A stretch of 62,776 nucleotides of DNA from Anaerobiospirillum sp. NML120448 (lineage in GTDB: Bacteria; Pseudomonadota; Gammaproteobacteria; Enterobacterales; Succinivibrionaceae). The notes below the pieces were generated by a model. The model was not told the origin of the DNA. It searched no databases and saw only the letters and a list, made by a program, of their open reading frames with translations. Both the position numbers and the translations under genes were made by a program. Location: the NCBI RefSeq assembly GCF_023050945.1, contig NZ_JALKIM010000015.1, positions 1-62,776 on the forward strand. Reading direction: 5' to 3'. Below are positions 1-7,609 of this stretch, in pieces; within the stretch, counting starts at the first letter, position 1; each line of letters starts with the position of its first letter.

Positions 1-38
1 GTGCCACGCATAATAGTTAAATCTTGTAAAGAAATCAT
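1..38 (-). CDS. 5' end of host ABC-F ATPase gene (partial, runs off window)
   Basis: Twelve full codons are visible from ATG 38-36: MISLQDLTIMRG. ABC-F proteins of the YheS/Uup branch, which are ribosome-associated translation factors, begin with a short beta strand of this pattern before the sequence leading to Walker A. Identification rests on this stretch alone. If correct, integration conserves the coding start and swaps everything upstream of it for phage DNA. Confidence 0.45.
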   Translation of the reverse strand, partial: MISLQDLTIMRG

Positions 39-39
39 A
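1..39. repeat. Left copy of 39-bp terminal repeat (att core)
   Basis: Positions 1-39 are identical to 62738-62776 and the match stops at the window edge. The repeat lies 197 bp from the integrase start, as expected for an attachment core. Read on the minus strand it opens an ATG at 38-36 and codes MISLQDLTIMRGT, resembling the N-terminus of ABC-F ATPases (YheS/Uup type, usually starting MI.L..L...RG). The attachment site would therefore be the first codons of a host gene whose body continues left of the window. Confidence 0.75.
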
Positions 40-82
40 TCGGGTTTGCTAACAGCTATATATTCGCCAATTTATCCTAGTG

Positions 83-111
83 TTAATATTTATAGAACCA
101 CGCTATATCAA
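83..111 (-). promoter_or_regulatory. Candidate outward promoter toward the host gene
   Basis: On the minus strand TTGATA (111-106) is followed after exactly 17 bp by TATTAA (88-83), a reasonable sigma70 promoter. Transcription would start near 76 and enter the ATG at 38, i.e. the host ABC-F reading frame. The ribosome site just upstream of that ATG is weak. This is a sequence prediction only. Confidence 0.4.
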
Positions 112-130
112 GCTTTTTAACGCTTTTAGC

Positions 131-163
131 GTATCATAGTGTAACACGGTGTATCACAGTGTA
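131..163. repeat. Three tandem 10-bp repeats next to the integrase
   Basis: GTATCATAGT (131-140), GTAACACGGT (141-150) and GTATCACAGT (151-160) follow one another with a period of 10 bp, and GTAAAA begins a degenerate fourth unit. One-helical-turn spacing on one DNA face is typical of cooperative excisionase-type binding sites. The AlpA-like protein encoded at 3117-3320 is a possible ligand. The position, between att core and integrase start, fits. Confidence 0.5.
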
Positions 164-181
164 AAATCTTGAATCACTGTC

Positions 182-203
182 TAGGTACAAGATAGGTACA
201 AGA
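182..203 (+). repeat. Tandem 11-bp integrase arm-type sites (left)
   Basis: TAGGTACAAGA occurs twice head to tail (182-192 and 193-203). The same 13-bp sequence TAGGTACAAGATA as 182-194 recurs inverted at 62696-62708, close to the other end. Repeats shared by both flanks of an att core are the signature of lambda/P4-type integrase arm sites. Confidence 0.6.
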
Positions 204-235
204 TTATAATCTAATAAATTATGGAGATTAATCTA

Positions 236-1384
236 ATGCCTAAACTTACAGACCTAGCGCTTAAGGCTCTTAAGCCAAAAGCATCATCTTACCTTAAAAG
301 TGACGGGGACGGTCTTAATATTAAGGTGTACCCTAATGGCCGCATGCAATGGGTTTTGCGCAAAAGCAGTCAGGGCAAAGCCAATCAGGTTATTTTAGGT
401 GAATACCCTGCTATGTCATTAAAGCAAGCACGTGAACAGGCTTCTATTGAGGCTGCTAAGTTTATTGATGCCCGTTGCTATGTTGCCCCTAAAACAAGTA
501 TGACCTTTTTAGAGCTATTCCAAGACTGGCTGACAAGTAAAGACTTCTTAAGAAAGAACACTTTAAAGAAGTATGCCAATGTAGCAAATCATCTTGAATC
601 ATTCAAGAACCGCATGATAGATAGCATTGGCCCTTTAGAAGTTAAGCAGTTGGCTGATAAAATAGCTCTAACAGCCCCAACAGTAGCTCTTATTGTCGTA
701 AAAACAATTGCAGCCGTTGAGCTTTACGCTAATGCTTTAGGCCTTATAGAAGTGCCTAAACTGCAATTTGTCTCAAAAACCCTTAAGCCTTATTATGGCG
801 AGCATTTTCGGTCAACACATTACGAACAATTACCTGAAGTATTTGCCATTGCAAGCCAATGCAAGTCAAGAAGTAAAGAGTATTACTGCTATTTGCTTTT
901 TCTAGGCATGCTAACTTTGTTGCGCACACATGAAATACAGTCAATTAAAAAAGGCTGGATTGACCACGAAGACAGCCTGATATGCTTGCCTGATTCTGTA
1001 ATGAAAGCCAAAAGGCCTCATAACGTACCTATTTGCAAGCAACTTGCTTACATTATTAACAACTTTTGCAAGTGCGATTTGGTGGCAGCAAGGAACAGTT
1101 CAGACCTTGACCTAACCTATAGGGTAAATGTTGCCTTTCGAATGATGAAGTTAACCCCAATAATAACCCCCCACGGCATGCGCTCACTTGCACGCACTTG
1201 GTTTGCTGACCAAGATTTTAACTTTGCTGCTGCTGAGATGTGTTTAGCCCACAGGGTTGAAAATGCCACTCAACAGGCTTACCAGCGTTCAGACTACCTA
1301 AAGCAGCGCCGTGTTATTATGCAGGCATGGGGCGATTATGTTGAGAAGTGTGCAAGGCCTTACTTGCCTCAATTCTTCCAATAA
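236..1384 (+). CDS. int: P4-type tyrosine integrase
   Basis: Site-specific recombinase that would catalyse integration and excision at the adjacent att core. The N-terminal DUF4102-like arm-binding domain covers about residues 1-85, a SAM-like core-binding domain about 88-175, and the catalytic domain the rest. Counting from ATG 236, the active-site residues are Arg230 (LLRTHE), His333 and Arg336 (HGMR), His359 (AHR) and the nucleophile Tyr369 (AYQRSDYL), as in P4/CP4-57 integrases. An ATG at 221 is in frame, but the GGAG at 223-226 sits 9 bases before the ATG at 236, so I choose 236. Candidate arm sites and 10-bp repeats lie directly upstream and could autoregulate it. Confidence 0.95.
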   Translation: MPKLTDLALKALKPKASSYLKSDGDGLNIKVYPNGRMQWVLRKSSQGKANQVILGEYPAMSLKQAREQASIEAAKFIDARCYVAPKTSMTFLELFQDWLTSKDFLRKNTLKKYANVANHLESFKNRMIDSIGPLEVKQLADKIALTAPTVALIVVKTIAAVELYANALGLIEVPKLQFVSKTLKPYYGEHFRSTHYEQLPEVFAIASQCKSRSKEYYCYLLFLGMLTLLRTHEIQSIKKGWIDHEDSLICLPDSVMKAKRPHNVPICKQLAYIINNFCKCDLVAARNSSDLDLTYRVNVAFRMMKLTPIITPHGMRSLARTWFADQDFNFAAAEMCLAHRVENATQQAYQRSDYLKQRRVIMQAWGDYVEKCARPYLPQFFQ

Positions 1385-1411
1385 AAAAGGCCGCATATTG
1401 CGACCCTTTTA

Positions 1412-3094
1412 TTAATATTCTATGCGCTTTATCTTATCAAACTTTTGAGTTGTATTGCGCTTAATTACCTCAATAGCTTTAGGCTGTTTCAACTCACCTA
1501 ACCTATTAATGGCCTCCATAGTGCTTTTAGGCGGAGGCCATGCCCCTTTTAAACTTTCCCACATCTTACAAGCTAATCGAGCTGGCACGCCCTCATAATC
1601 AAAGTTTAAATAGGTGTCGGCCCTAAGTACTCTATTTTGATTGTACTTTCTATAGGAAAAAGACACTTTAATGCAGTTCTTGCCACTAACGGCCTTATGA
1701 GGCGAGGCAACCATATTCAATACAGTTGATAGCTTTGTATCCACCTTATCTAGCTTAAAATCACTGCTGTAATCAATAGCCACGCCGCTAGACAAATCAT
1801 GCAAATCAATGTCTTCTAATCCTAATACCAAGCCGCCACAATGAGGGCATTCTTTTGCGTATTTAGGCATTTCATCATGACAATAAGGGCATTCTTTTAA
1901 CTCACCTGATACCCCCTCTAAAGGCTCTTTGCGCTTGGTTACCCTAGGTTGCTTTTTCTCTGGTATTTTCACGTTATTAACAGGGCCTAACCTGCTAAAG
2001 TTACGTACAAAATCCAATACCAAGCAATCTACTTTACCCTCAGCTACACGCATACCACGGCCCAACATTTGAACATGCAAAGAAGGCGATATAGTAGGCC
2101 TCAACATGCCTATAAAATCGATTTTAGGCACATCAAAGCCCGTTGTTAGCTGGTTAGCAGATACCAAACATTGCAAAGCCCCTGCTTTGTAGTCTGATAT
2201 AGCCTTGTCGTTTTCGGCCTTGCTTTGCTTGCTATTTACAGCAGCTGTTTTAATGCCACGCTGATTTAGCATACCAACTATCTTGTTAGAGATTGACACG
2301 CCGCTAGCAAAGACAATCCAAGCCTTGCGGTCTTTACCATTAGCTACCATTAAATCGCAAGCTTGATTTAGCCTATCATCATCATCTAAAATGCGCTCTG
2401 CTGCGGCCTTGTTATAGTCGCCAGCTGTTATCTTAGCTTTAGAGAAGTCAAACTCAATAGGGCTAGGCAAGGTAACTAATGGAGCAAGATAACCCCTCTT
2501 AATAAACTCTGGTATTTGCTCATTAACATCAATACAAATATCAGTAAAAATGGCGTTATCTTGCTCAGTCAATAGACCACAATCTAAACGATATGGCGTT
2601 GCGCTCATGCCAAATACCCGCATTTTAGGGTCTGCAATTCTTAAAGCCTTAATAGCCTGCTGGTACATGCTGCTATCTTTATCACTGAGCAAATGAGCCT
2701 CATCAATGATTAGCAAGCGTCGACTTCCAAAAGCGTATGGATTCTTAGCTAAAGCTTTATAAACACTTTGCACAGTACCACAGATTACACGCTGCATTCT
2801 GTCCTTTTTGCCTAGCTTTGATGCATATACGCCTAATGAAAAGTTATTACGAAGCAGGTTAATCTTCTGGGCATTCTGTTTGACTAGTTCAGAGCTATGA
2901 GTAAGAAGCATTACTTTCATATCATCGTATTGCATGAAAAAGCGACATATTTCAGCCGCAATAATGCTCTTACCCGCACCCGTTGGAAGCACTGCTAAAG
3001 GGTTCTTATTAACGTCCCTATTAGTGCTAAAATATTCGATTACTGATTGCACTGTGTGCTGCTGGTAATCACGTAATATAATTTGATTGCTCAT
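1412..3094 (-). CDS. DEAD/DEAH-box helicase with zinc ribbon (SF2)
   Basis: Superfamily 2 helicase resembling the SSL2/type III restriction helicase group common in phage recombination modules. Walker A PTGAGKS is at residues 37-43, the DEAH box at 131-134, followed by SATPYR (motif III) and a motif VI segment (QMLGRGMR). After the helicase core comes a four-cysteine zinc ribbon (CPYC..CPHC, about 402-421) and a C-terminal domain of about 130 residues. It is the last gene of the leftward operon and ends convergently with the integrase, 27 bp apart. Likely role: branch migration or strand unwinding during phage recombination or replication. Confidence 0.88.
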   Translation of the reverse strand: MSNQIILRDYQQHTVQSVIEYFSTNRDVNKNPLAVLPTGAGKSIIAAEICRFFMQYDDMKVMLLTHSSELVKQNAQKINLLRNNFSLGVYASKLGKKDRMQRVICGTVQSVYKALAKNPYAFGSRRLLIIDEAHLLSDKDSSMYQQAIKALRIADPKMRVFGMSATPYRLDCGLLTEQDNAIFTDICIDVNEQIPEFIKRGYLAPLVTLPSPIEFDFSKAKITAGDYNKAAAERILDDDDRLNQACDLMVANGKDRKAWIVFASGVSISNKIVGMLNQRGIKTAAVNSKQSKAENDKAISDYKAGALQCLVSANQLTTGFDVPKIDFIGMLRPTISPSLHVQMLGRGMRVAEGKVDCLVLDFVRNFSRLGPVNNVKIPEKKQPRVTKRKEPLEGVSGELKECPYCHDEMPKYAKECPHCGGLVLGLEDIDLHDLSSGVAIDYSSDFKLDKVDTKLSTVLNMVASPHKAVSGKNCIKVSFSYRKYNQNRVLRADTYLNFDYEGVPARLACKMWESLKGAWPPPKSTMEAINRLGELKQPKAIEVIKRNTTQKFDKIKRIEY

Positions 3095-3116
3095 AATACT
3101 AAAAGAGCTTAAGCCC

Positions 3117-3320
3117 TTATGCTCCTATATCTGTTTGGCTTGCCTGCTGTATGCGCTTGTGATACCAGTCCGAAACCTGTTGAGCATCAAATTTTAAATA
3201 ACATCCACGCCCAAATACAGGCTTGGGGAAGTCGCGATACTCTTTACGCCACCTATATAGCGTCATACGGCTTATTTTAAACCTTTTGCAAACCTGCTTA
3301 GTTGTTAAGACAAGCATCAT
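3117..3320 (-). CDS. AlpA/MerR-like helix-turn-helix protein (possible excisionase)
   Basis: A 67-residue DNA-binding protein of the AlpA family: LTTKQVCKRFKISRMTLYRW forms the winged helix-turn-helix, followed by FPKP.. and a basic wing. AlpA-type proteins act as transcription activators or excisionases of P4-type integrases, which fits a genome with such an integrase and helically spaced repeats at its att site. A GGAGG lies upstream of the double ATG. The gene overlaps the end of the upstream gene by 23 bp, indicating co-translation. Confidence 0.8.
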   Translation of the reverse strand: MMLVLTTKQVCKRFKISRMTLYRWRKEYRDFPKPVFGRGCYLKFDAQQVSDWYHKRIQQASQTDIGA

Positions 3321-3537
3321 TAGCTTTTGCCTCCATTACCTTAGCTTTAAGCCACTTTTTTGCCTCACTCTTTGAGGTCAGCCCAAAACGTTGCATAATG
3401 TCCCGCTCTGTTAAGTTCTGGCTAGGCTTAGTAGCCACTCCTTTGCGCACCCGTGGCCTATAGATTGGATTAACTCCTAAAACTTCTGCTAATGCCCGCT
3501 TTGATTCGAACATTAGCCCAAATCGCACAATGCGCAT
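3298..3537 (-). CDS. Small unknown protein in the recombination operon
   Basis: 79 residues, no family recognised. The C-terminal half (SQNLTERDIMQRFGLTSKSEAKKWL) looks like a short helix-turn-helix-like segment and the middle is basic (RPRVRKG). AAGGTG precedes the ATG. It lies in the leftward operon and overlaps the AlpA-like gene, suggesting a partner or regulator role. Confidence 0.65.
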   Translation of the reverse strand: MRIVRFGLMFESKRALAEVLGVNPIYRPRVRKGVATKPSQNLTERDIMQRFGLTSKSEAKKWLKAKVMEAKANDACLNN

Positions 3538-3605
3538 ATATCACCTTATTGCCACAAACAGGGGGTAAAAACCCCCCTTTAAAGTAAGGATAGTCAATTT
3601 AGGAA

Positions 3606-4667
3606 TTAAAACGGAATGTCTTCACCTGATTCAGGTGCATTGCCCGCAACATTCTGATTAGCCATATAAGCAATTTCTCTTTGCTGCATTTGAGCAGCTG
3701 CGGCAGGTGATTGCACTGGCTGAACAGTGGCGGCATGCTGAGGCGCTGGGGATGGCTGTGCCATTGGTTGCTGCTGAGGTATTGGAGCAGCTGGGCTATA
3801 GCCTCCAAACTGACCAGCATTAAAGCCCTGACCTGCTGGCGGCATCATTGGAGGTGCGCCCCATGGACTAGCACCGCCGTTTGCAGGTACGTTATTAAAG
3901 CCTTGCATTGCTGGGGTTGTTGGTTGCTGCATTGGAGCAGATGCAGGCATTGATGCTGGCTGCTGGATTGATTGATAAGTTGCTGGCTGTTGCTGACCAA
4001 ACTGAACAGGCTGCGATGCTGGTGCAATACTTGGAGCCATTGGCATTGCAAAACCTGTATTAGCTGGATTTACACGGGCCTCCTGCTGCTTTAGCGGCTT
4101 ACCCTCAGGTACCAAGTAAGCAAACTTAGTAATATAAAAAGGCTCTTTATTGGCAAGCGCCTCAGCAGGTGAGCGCTTATTAACATCAAAGAAGGCTACA
4201 GGGTTTAAATAGCTCTTGCCGTTGGATTCTCTATGAGCAATAGCGACATAGAAGCTCTTATCTAGCATGTTCTCAACCACTGTGAAAGTATCGCCATTAT
4301 TAGCCTTCTTTTCAACCTGATTAGCCCATGGTCTACCATGTTCATCAAAGCACTTGCAGGCGCTTAAGACGTTAATAAAGTGCCTTGCTATTTCAGGCTT
4401 CCCGCCTTCTGGGGTATAGAACACATGAATATAAAGCTTAAGCAGGCCTTTATGCTCTGGACGGCCCTCCAGCTCTGCAAAGAGATTTAAGGACATCTTT
4501 AATTGTCCGTTATAATCGTTTAAATAAGCATCAATTACCTTAGCCTTATAAATGCCTTGGTTAGTTACTAGTGGCAAGTCCTTAGCATTGATAAAAGGCT
4601 GCTGATTGTCAGAAGCAGCAATATCGGCTTGAGTGGTGTTTGCTAAGTAGGCGTTAATGTTTTCCAT
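3606..4667 (-). CDS. SSB-like protein with Gln/Pro-rich tail
   Basis: Probable single-stranded DNA-binding protein of the phage recombination module. About 185 residues of predicted beta-rich domain are followed by a roughly 140-residue Gln/Pro/Ala/Met-rich linker and an acidic tip ending EDIPF, matching the conserved SSB C-terminal peptide (D-D/E-I-P-F) that recruits partner enzymes. Neighbours are a RecT-like annealase and a YqaJ exonuclease, the usual company. An in-frame ATG exists at 4682, but a GGAG 9 bases upstream of the second ATG selects 4667. OB-fold assignment is inferred from tail and context; the core domain itself I do not recognise. Confidence 0.72.
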   Translation of the reverse strand: MENINAYLANTTQADIAASDNQQPFINAKDLPLVTNQGIYKAKVIDAYLNDYNGQLKMSLNLFAELEGRPEHKGLLKLYIHVFYTPEGGKPEIARHFINVLSACKCFDEHGRPWANQVEKKANNGDTFTVVENMLDKSFYVAIAHRESNGKSYLNPVAFFDVNKRSPAEALANKEPFYITKFAYLVPEGKPLKQQEARVNPANTGFAMPMAPSIAPASQPVQFGQQQPATYQSIQQPASMPASAPMQQPTTPAMQGFNNVPANGGASPWGAPPMMPPAGQGFNAGQFGGYSPAAPIPQQQPMAQPSPAPQHAATVQPVQSPAAAAQMQQREIAYMANQNVAGNAPESGEDIPF

Positions 4668-4683
4668 AATAATGCACTCCAAA

Positions 4684-5973
4684 TTAGGCTAAAGGATTAG
4701 ATACAGAAGGCTCTAAAGCAGAATCATCTTCAATAATAGGCAAGTCACTTAATGGCGTTATTGCTTGCTCAGTATTAGCAGATTCAGCCCCATTGGTTGC
4801 CTGTTCGTTATCATTGGCTTTAGCCTTGCTGCGGCTCTTACGAACTTTAGCAATAGCTTTAGCTGCATTATTAGCGGCCTCTGACTGTTCGGCCTGCTCA
4901 GCTTGCAATTGCTCAGCATAAAGATGATCATCGTAATCTTCTTTAGAGACAAAACCACCCACAATATCAGGGAACAAAGCATCTAAAAGACGGCCCAAAG
5001 CTCTATTTTTCATCATGTCAGGCCAATGCGCACCCCATACGCCATTGCCCAAAATAGCGCCATTAGCATCACGCTTTAATTTGCCTGTTAAGCTGGCCTC
5101 ATAAGCGCTATAAGTTACGCTTATTTCTTGGCCCGAATCATAGCGTTTGCCCTTAGCTGTTGCGTCACCTGTTTGGAAGTCGATGCTTACTTCCCACTGG
5201 CCCTTACTCTGGCACATTGCGGCTTTAGCTTTGACATACATGCCAACCGTTACATTGCCATTCTTATCACCTATCACAAACAAGGTGCTAAACATATTGG
5301 CCCATGAAATACCATTAGCTACTGCTCTGGCTAAGAGCATATAAACAGCCTCTGGCTTGTTTCTAATGCAAGCTGGAACTAGCGGAGATGCGCTAATGTA
5401 CTTTGCAAAAGCCTGACACTCTTCTATGCTCTCTGGCAAGCTTACAAAGCCATTCTTAAACTGACTTACAAACTTATCGCTATTTGCTGCGTTGCTGACC
5501 TTAGAAGCGACTACTGGCTCACTTGCTGGCATGGTCTGCGGCTGTGTTTGAGCAGGTGCTTGCACTGGCATGCTTTCACGCATTGGAGCAGGTGCGGGCG
5601 CTGGAGTTGGTGCGGGCGCACTATGCATTACTGGGGCCTGCTGTATTTCCTTAGCTTGCTCTTGGACTGATTGGCGCTCCATAAGCTGCTGTGTGAGGCT
5701 AGCCAATTGCTGCATATGAGACTGCTCAGCGCTGGCTTGATACTCAGCTTGTTGCGCTGCTATAGCCACGCCCTGCGGCATTGCTGGCACCTGCTGGGCT
5801 GGCTGCGGATATGCAGGGGCGCTATATGCTTGCTGCTGCATTACCTGCATCTTGCTAGGGTCTGCGGCCATTGAACTTGGATTAGGCTGTATAGGCAAAA
5901 TAACGCCTGTTGGTACGTTGCAAGGCTTGTGCTGCTGCATTTGCTTAAATTCTGGGACTGTGTACTGAATCAT
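4684..5973 (-). CDS. RecT-like single-strand annealing protein
   Basis: Annealase that would pair exonuclease-generated single strands. The first 160 residues are a Gln/Pro/Ala-rich low-complexity region. The RecT-like core spans about 165-370, with the family pattern G(I)S..N....LFVI..K..., then YVKAKAAM, GQEISVTYSAYEA and WPDMMKNRALGRLLDALFPD. The C-terminus is charged and Ala-rich. Length (429) exceeds typical RecT (about 270-330) because of the N-terminal extension. It lies between the SSB-like and YqaJ exonuclease genes. Confidence 0.75.
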   Translation of the reverse strand: MIQYTVPEFKQMQQHKPCNVPTGVILPIQPNPSSMAADPSKMQVMQQQAYSAPAYPQPAQQVPAMPQGVAIAAQQAEYQASAEQSHMQQLASLTQQLMERQSVQEQAKEIQQAPVMHSAPAPTPAPAPAPMRESMPVQAPAQTQPQTMPASEPVVASKVSNAANSDKFVSQFKNGFVSLPESIEECQAFAKYISASPLVPACIRNKPEAVYMLLARAVANGISWANMFSTLFVIGDKNGNVTVGMYVKAKAAMCQSKGQWEVSIDFQTGDATAKGKRYDSGQEISVTYSAYEASLTGKLKRDANGAILGNGVWGAHWPDMMKNRALGRLLDALFPDIVGGFVSKEDYDDHLYAEQLQAEQAEQSEAANNAAKAIAKVRKSRSKAKANDNEQATNGAESANTEQAITPLSDLPIIEDDSALEPSVSNPLA

Positions 5974-5984
5974 TGTGGAACTCC

Positions 5985-7151
5985 TTACTTAAGCTTAAAT
6001 ACACGGAAATTTGCGCCAGTCTTACTGAACTTCTTAAATAGCTCTGGCTCTTGCTCTTTAAGAGCTTTGCTATCGACTGTGGTACGGCCCTTTTGCTCTC
6101 CAAAAGTGGCTAGAGTTGAATTGCCATAAGTTAAAGCCTCTTTGTCCCCCATGTACTCCATAACACGGGCTTTTAGCTCTTCCTTACGTGAGTTAATGGC
6201 CTTTTCCTGCAAATCAAGCTCTTTAATAGAAGCTACAGCCTCCTCAATTTCGGCGGTTGCCTCCACTTTGCTCTTAGCCACTGGAGTAATGCTCCTAAGC
6301 TCCTTTGCGTTCAAAGGCGGCTCAATATCGTCTAATACGTGCTTGCAATAGAACTCATCTTCCGCCATAATCAGCGCCCCAGCAGTCTCTTCACTAAAAG
6401 GCACCACATAATCACGATAATCATTTCCGCCAATAAGCACCGCTAAACGACCCTCATGCACTCCAGATGCAACCATATAATGGAGCACTTGCGCTATATA
6501 CCAAGGCGGGCAAGTGCTGTCTATCTCTGTGCACTGCTGGGATATCTTGCCGTGCTGGTCAATTACTGGAATATAAGAGCAGCCACGGCCCCATAGTCTC
6601 TCTTCCTCACCGTCAAGAACGACCTTTCTATTAAAGCCAGCAGTTTTAATCTCTAGCACAGCGGTTGCGTTGCCTTGGTCGTCAGTAATAAAGCGGTCGA
6701 CTGAGGCCGTCATAAAAGGAAAGATAGGACTTTCGAACGTGTCCATTTCTAGGACGTGCACGCCGTGGAAGTCTGCATACTTAGCTGCTACAGCACCCTC
6801 CAAACGATGACCCCACTCAACAAAGTTATTGTTAACTGGCTCTGGCTCAACACGTCCACTTAACTCATTAAAGAGCTGCAATTTGGACTTATACGGACTA
6901 ATGCCCATTGTTACGGCAGCATTTGAACCTGAAATACCAGCACGGCGGGCTAAATGCCACAATTTTTCTTGGAGCTGCTTTGCTTCCACTCCAAAAGGCT
7001 CGTCACGGCAAGCCTGCTCTAACTGAGCAGCAACAGCGTTTCTAGCATCACGCAAACTAGCTAAACGCTCCATATGTAGCCTTTGATATTTAGGCTCATT
7101 GAAATATCTGACATACCCGCAATCAGATAAGAGAATTGAATTAGCATTCAT
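5985..7151 (-). CDS. YqaJ-type phage exonuclease (lambda Exo-like)
   Basis: 5'-3' double-strand exonuclease partner of the annealase. The YqaJ signature is clear: ISGSNAAVTMGISPYKS (73-89), VEWGHRLEGAV with Glu118, ASVDRF with Asp152, and LEIKT with Glu167 and Lys169, together forming the PD-(D/E)XK metal site. A coiled-coil-like C-terminal region (about 305-345) follows. The start codon directly follows the stop of a 38-residue membrane peptide gene. It is the first enzyme of the leftward operon. Confidence 0.9.
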   Translation of the reverse strand: MNANSILLSDCGYVRYFNEPKYQRLHMERLASLRDARNAVAAQLEQACRDEPFGVEAKQLQEKLWHLARRAGISGSNAAVTMGISPYKSKLQLFNELSGRVEPEPVNNNFVEWGHRLEGAVAAKYADFHGVHVLEMDTFESPIFPFMTASVDRFITDDQGNATAVLEIKTAGFNRKVVLDGEEERLWGRGCSYIPVIDQHGKISQQCTEIDSTCPPWYIAQVLHYMVASGVHEGRLAVLIGGNDYRDYVVPFSEETAGALIMAEDEFYCKHVLDDIEPPLNAKELRSITPVAKSKVEATAEIEEAVASIKELDLQEKAINSRKEELKARVMEYMGDKEALTYGNSTLATFGEQKGRTTVDSKALKEQEPELFKKFSKTGANFRVFKLK

Positions 7152-7268
7152 TTAAATTGCCTCCACTAAATTGCAAAGCCCTGCAATTAGTAAAAATACA
7201 GATAAGACTAAGGCCATGTTTAAAAGACTTAACACAAGCCGCCTTATCAAATAGGGCCATTTATACAT
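7152..7268 (-). CDS. 38-residue membrane peptide, first gene of the leftward operon
   Basis: Starting at ATG 7268-7266 after AGGTAA, the frame encodes a basic N-terminus (MYKWPYLIRRL) followed by one hydrophobic helix (about residues 11-34). Its TAA abuts the ATG of the exonuclease gene (TAAATG). Position and spacing argue for a real gene. Function unknown; lambda also carries tiny inner-membrane proteins at the start of its leftward early operon, but no homology is claimed. Confidence 0.55.
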   Translation of the reverse strand: MYKWPYLIRRLVLSLLNMALVLSVFLLIAGLCNLVEAI

Positions 7269-7318
7269 AGCGTTACCTAAAGTTGGTTATCTTGGTGCTA
7301 AGAAGTGTAGGCTTAAAT

Positions 7319-7368
7319 TTATCGAATAGCAAGTAATTTTTTAAGAGTTTTGTTAGGTTTTTCGATAA
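7319..7368. promoter_or_regulatory. 50-bp element with inverted TTATCGAA boxes (copy 1)
   Basis: TTATCGAATA (7319-7328) and TTTTCGATAA (7359-7368) form an inverted pair spanning exactly 50 bp, 50 bp upstream of the leftward operon's first start codon. A second element with the same boxes and same span occurs at 14951-15000. In the direction of transcription both contain ATTACTT followed by a GCTAT. Probably a shared operator or promoter architecture for coordinated early expression. Confidence 0.5.
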
Positions 7369-7506
7369 TAAGAAATAAAAAATTGGGCTCAAAGCCTTTA
7401 TTTATAAGGGGTTGCGGCGCTTTGAAATTTATCAAAAATTTATCAAAAATTTAGTAGAAAATTGTCAATAATCTTGCAAAGATTACTTTTATGCCATAAT
7501 ATAAAT

Positions 7507-7582
7507 ATATGAAAATATTTAAGAAGTGGGGCGCTTTAATTCTTCGCTGTATAGAGATATGGCAGGAATTAAGGCGCTTTTT
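7507..7582 (+). ncRNA. Candidate small RNA with intrinsic terminator
   Basis: A stem formed by GCGCTTTAATTCT (7531-7543) and GGAATTAAGGCGC (7565-7577; one mismatch and G-U pairs) is followed by a T-run at 7578-7582 on the plus strand. Upstream, TTGCAA (7474-7479) and CATAAT (7495-7500) form a possible promoter with a short 15-bp spacer. No plus-strand gene lies nearby and the flanking genes point left, so the structure is not an ordinary gene-end terminator. A free-standing RNA is the simplest reading. Function unknown. Confidence 0.35.
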
Positions 7583-7609
7583 ATTTATAGGCTTATATCT
7601 GGCCTTTAA

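Noticed and set aside
3599-4051. Overlapping frames on both strands over the Gln/Pro-rich tail of the SSB-like gene
   Set aside because: Low-complexity coding sequence keeps other frames open; none has a convincing start or protein-like composition.
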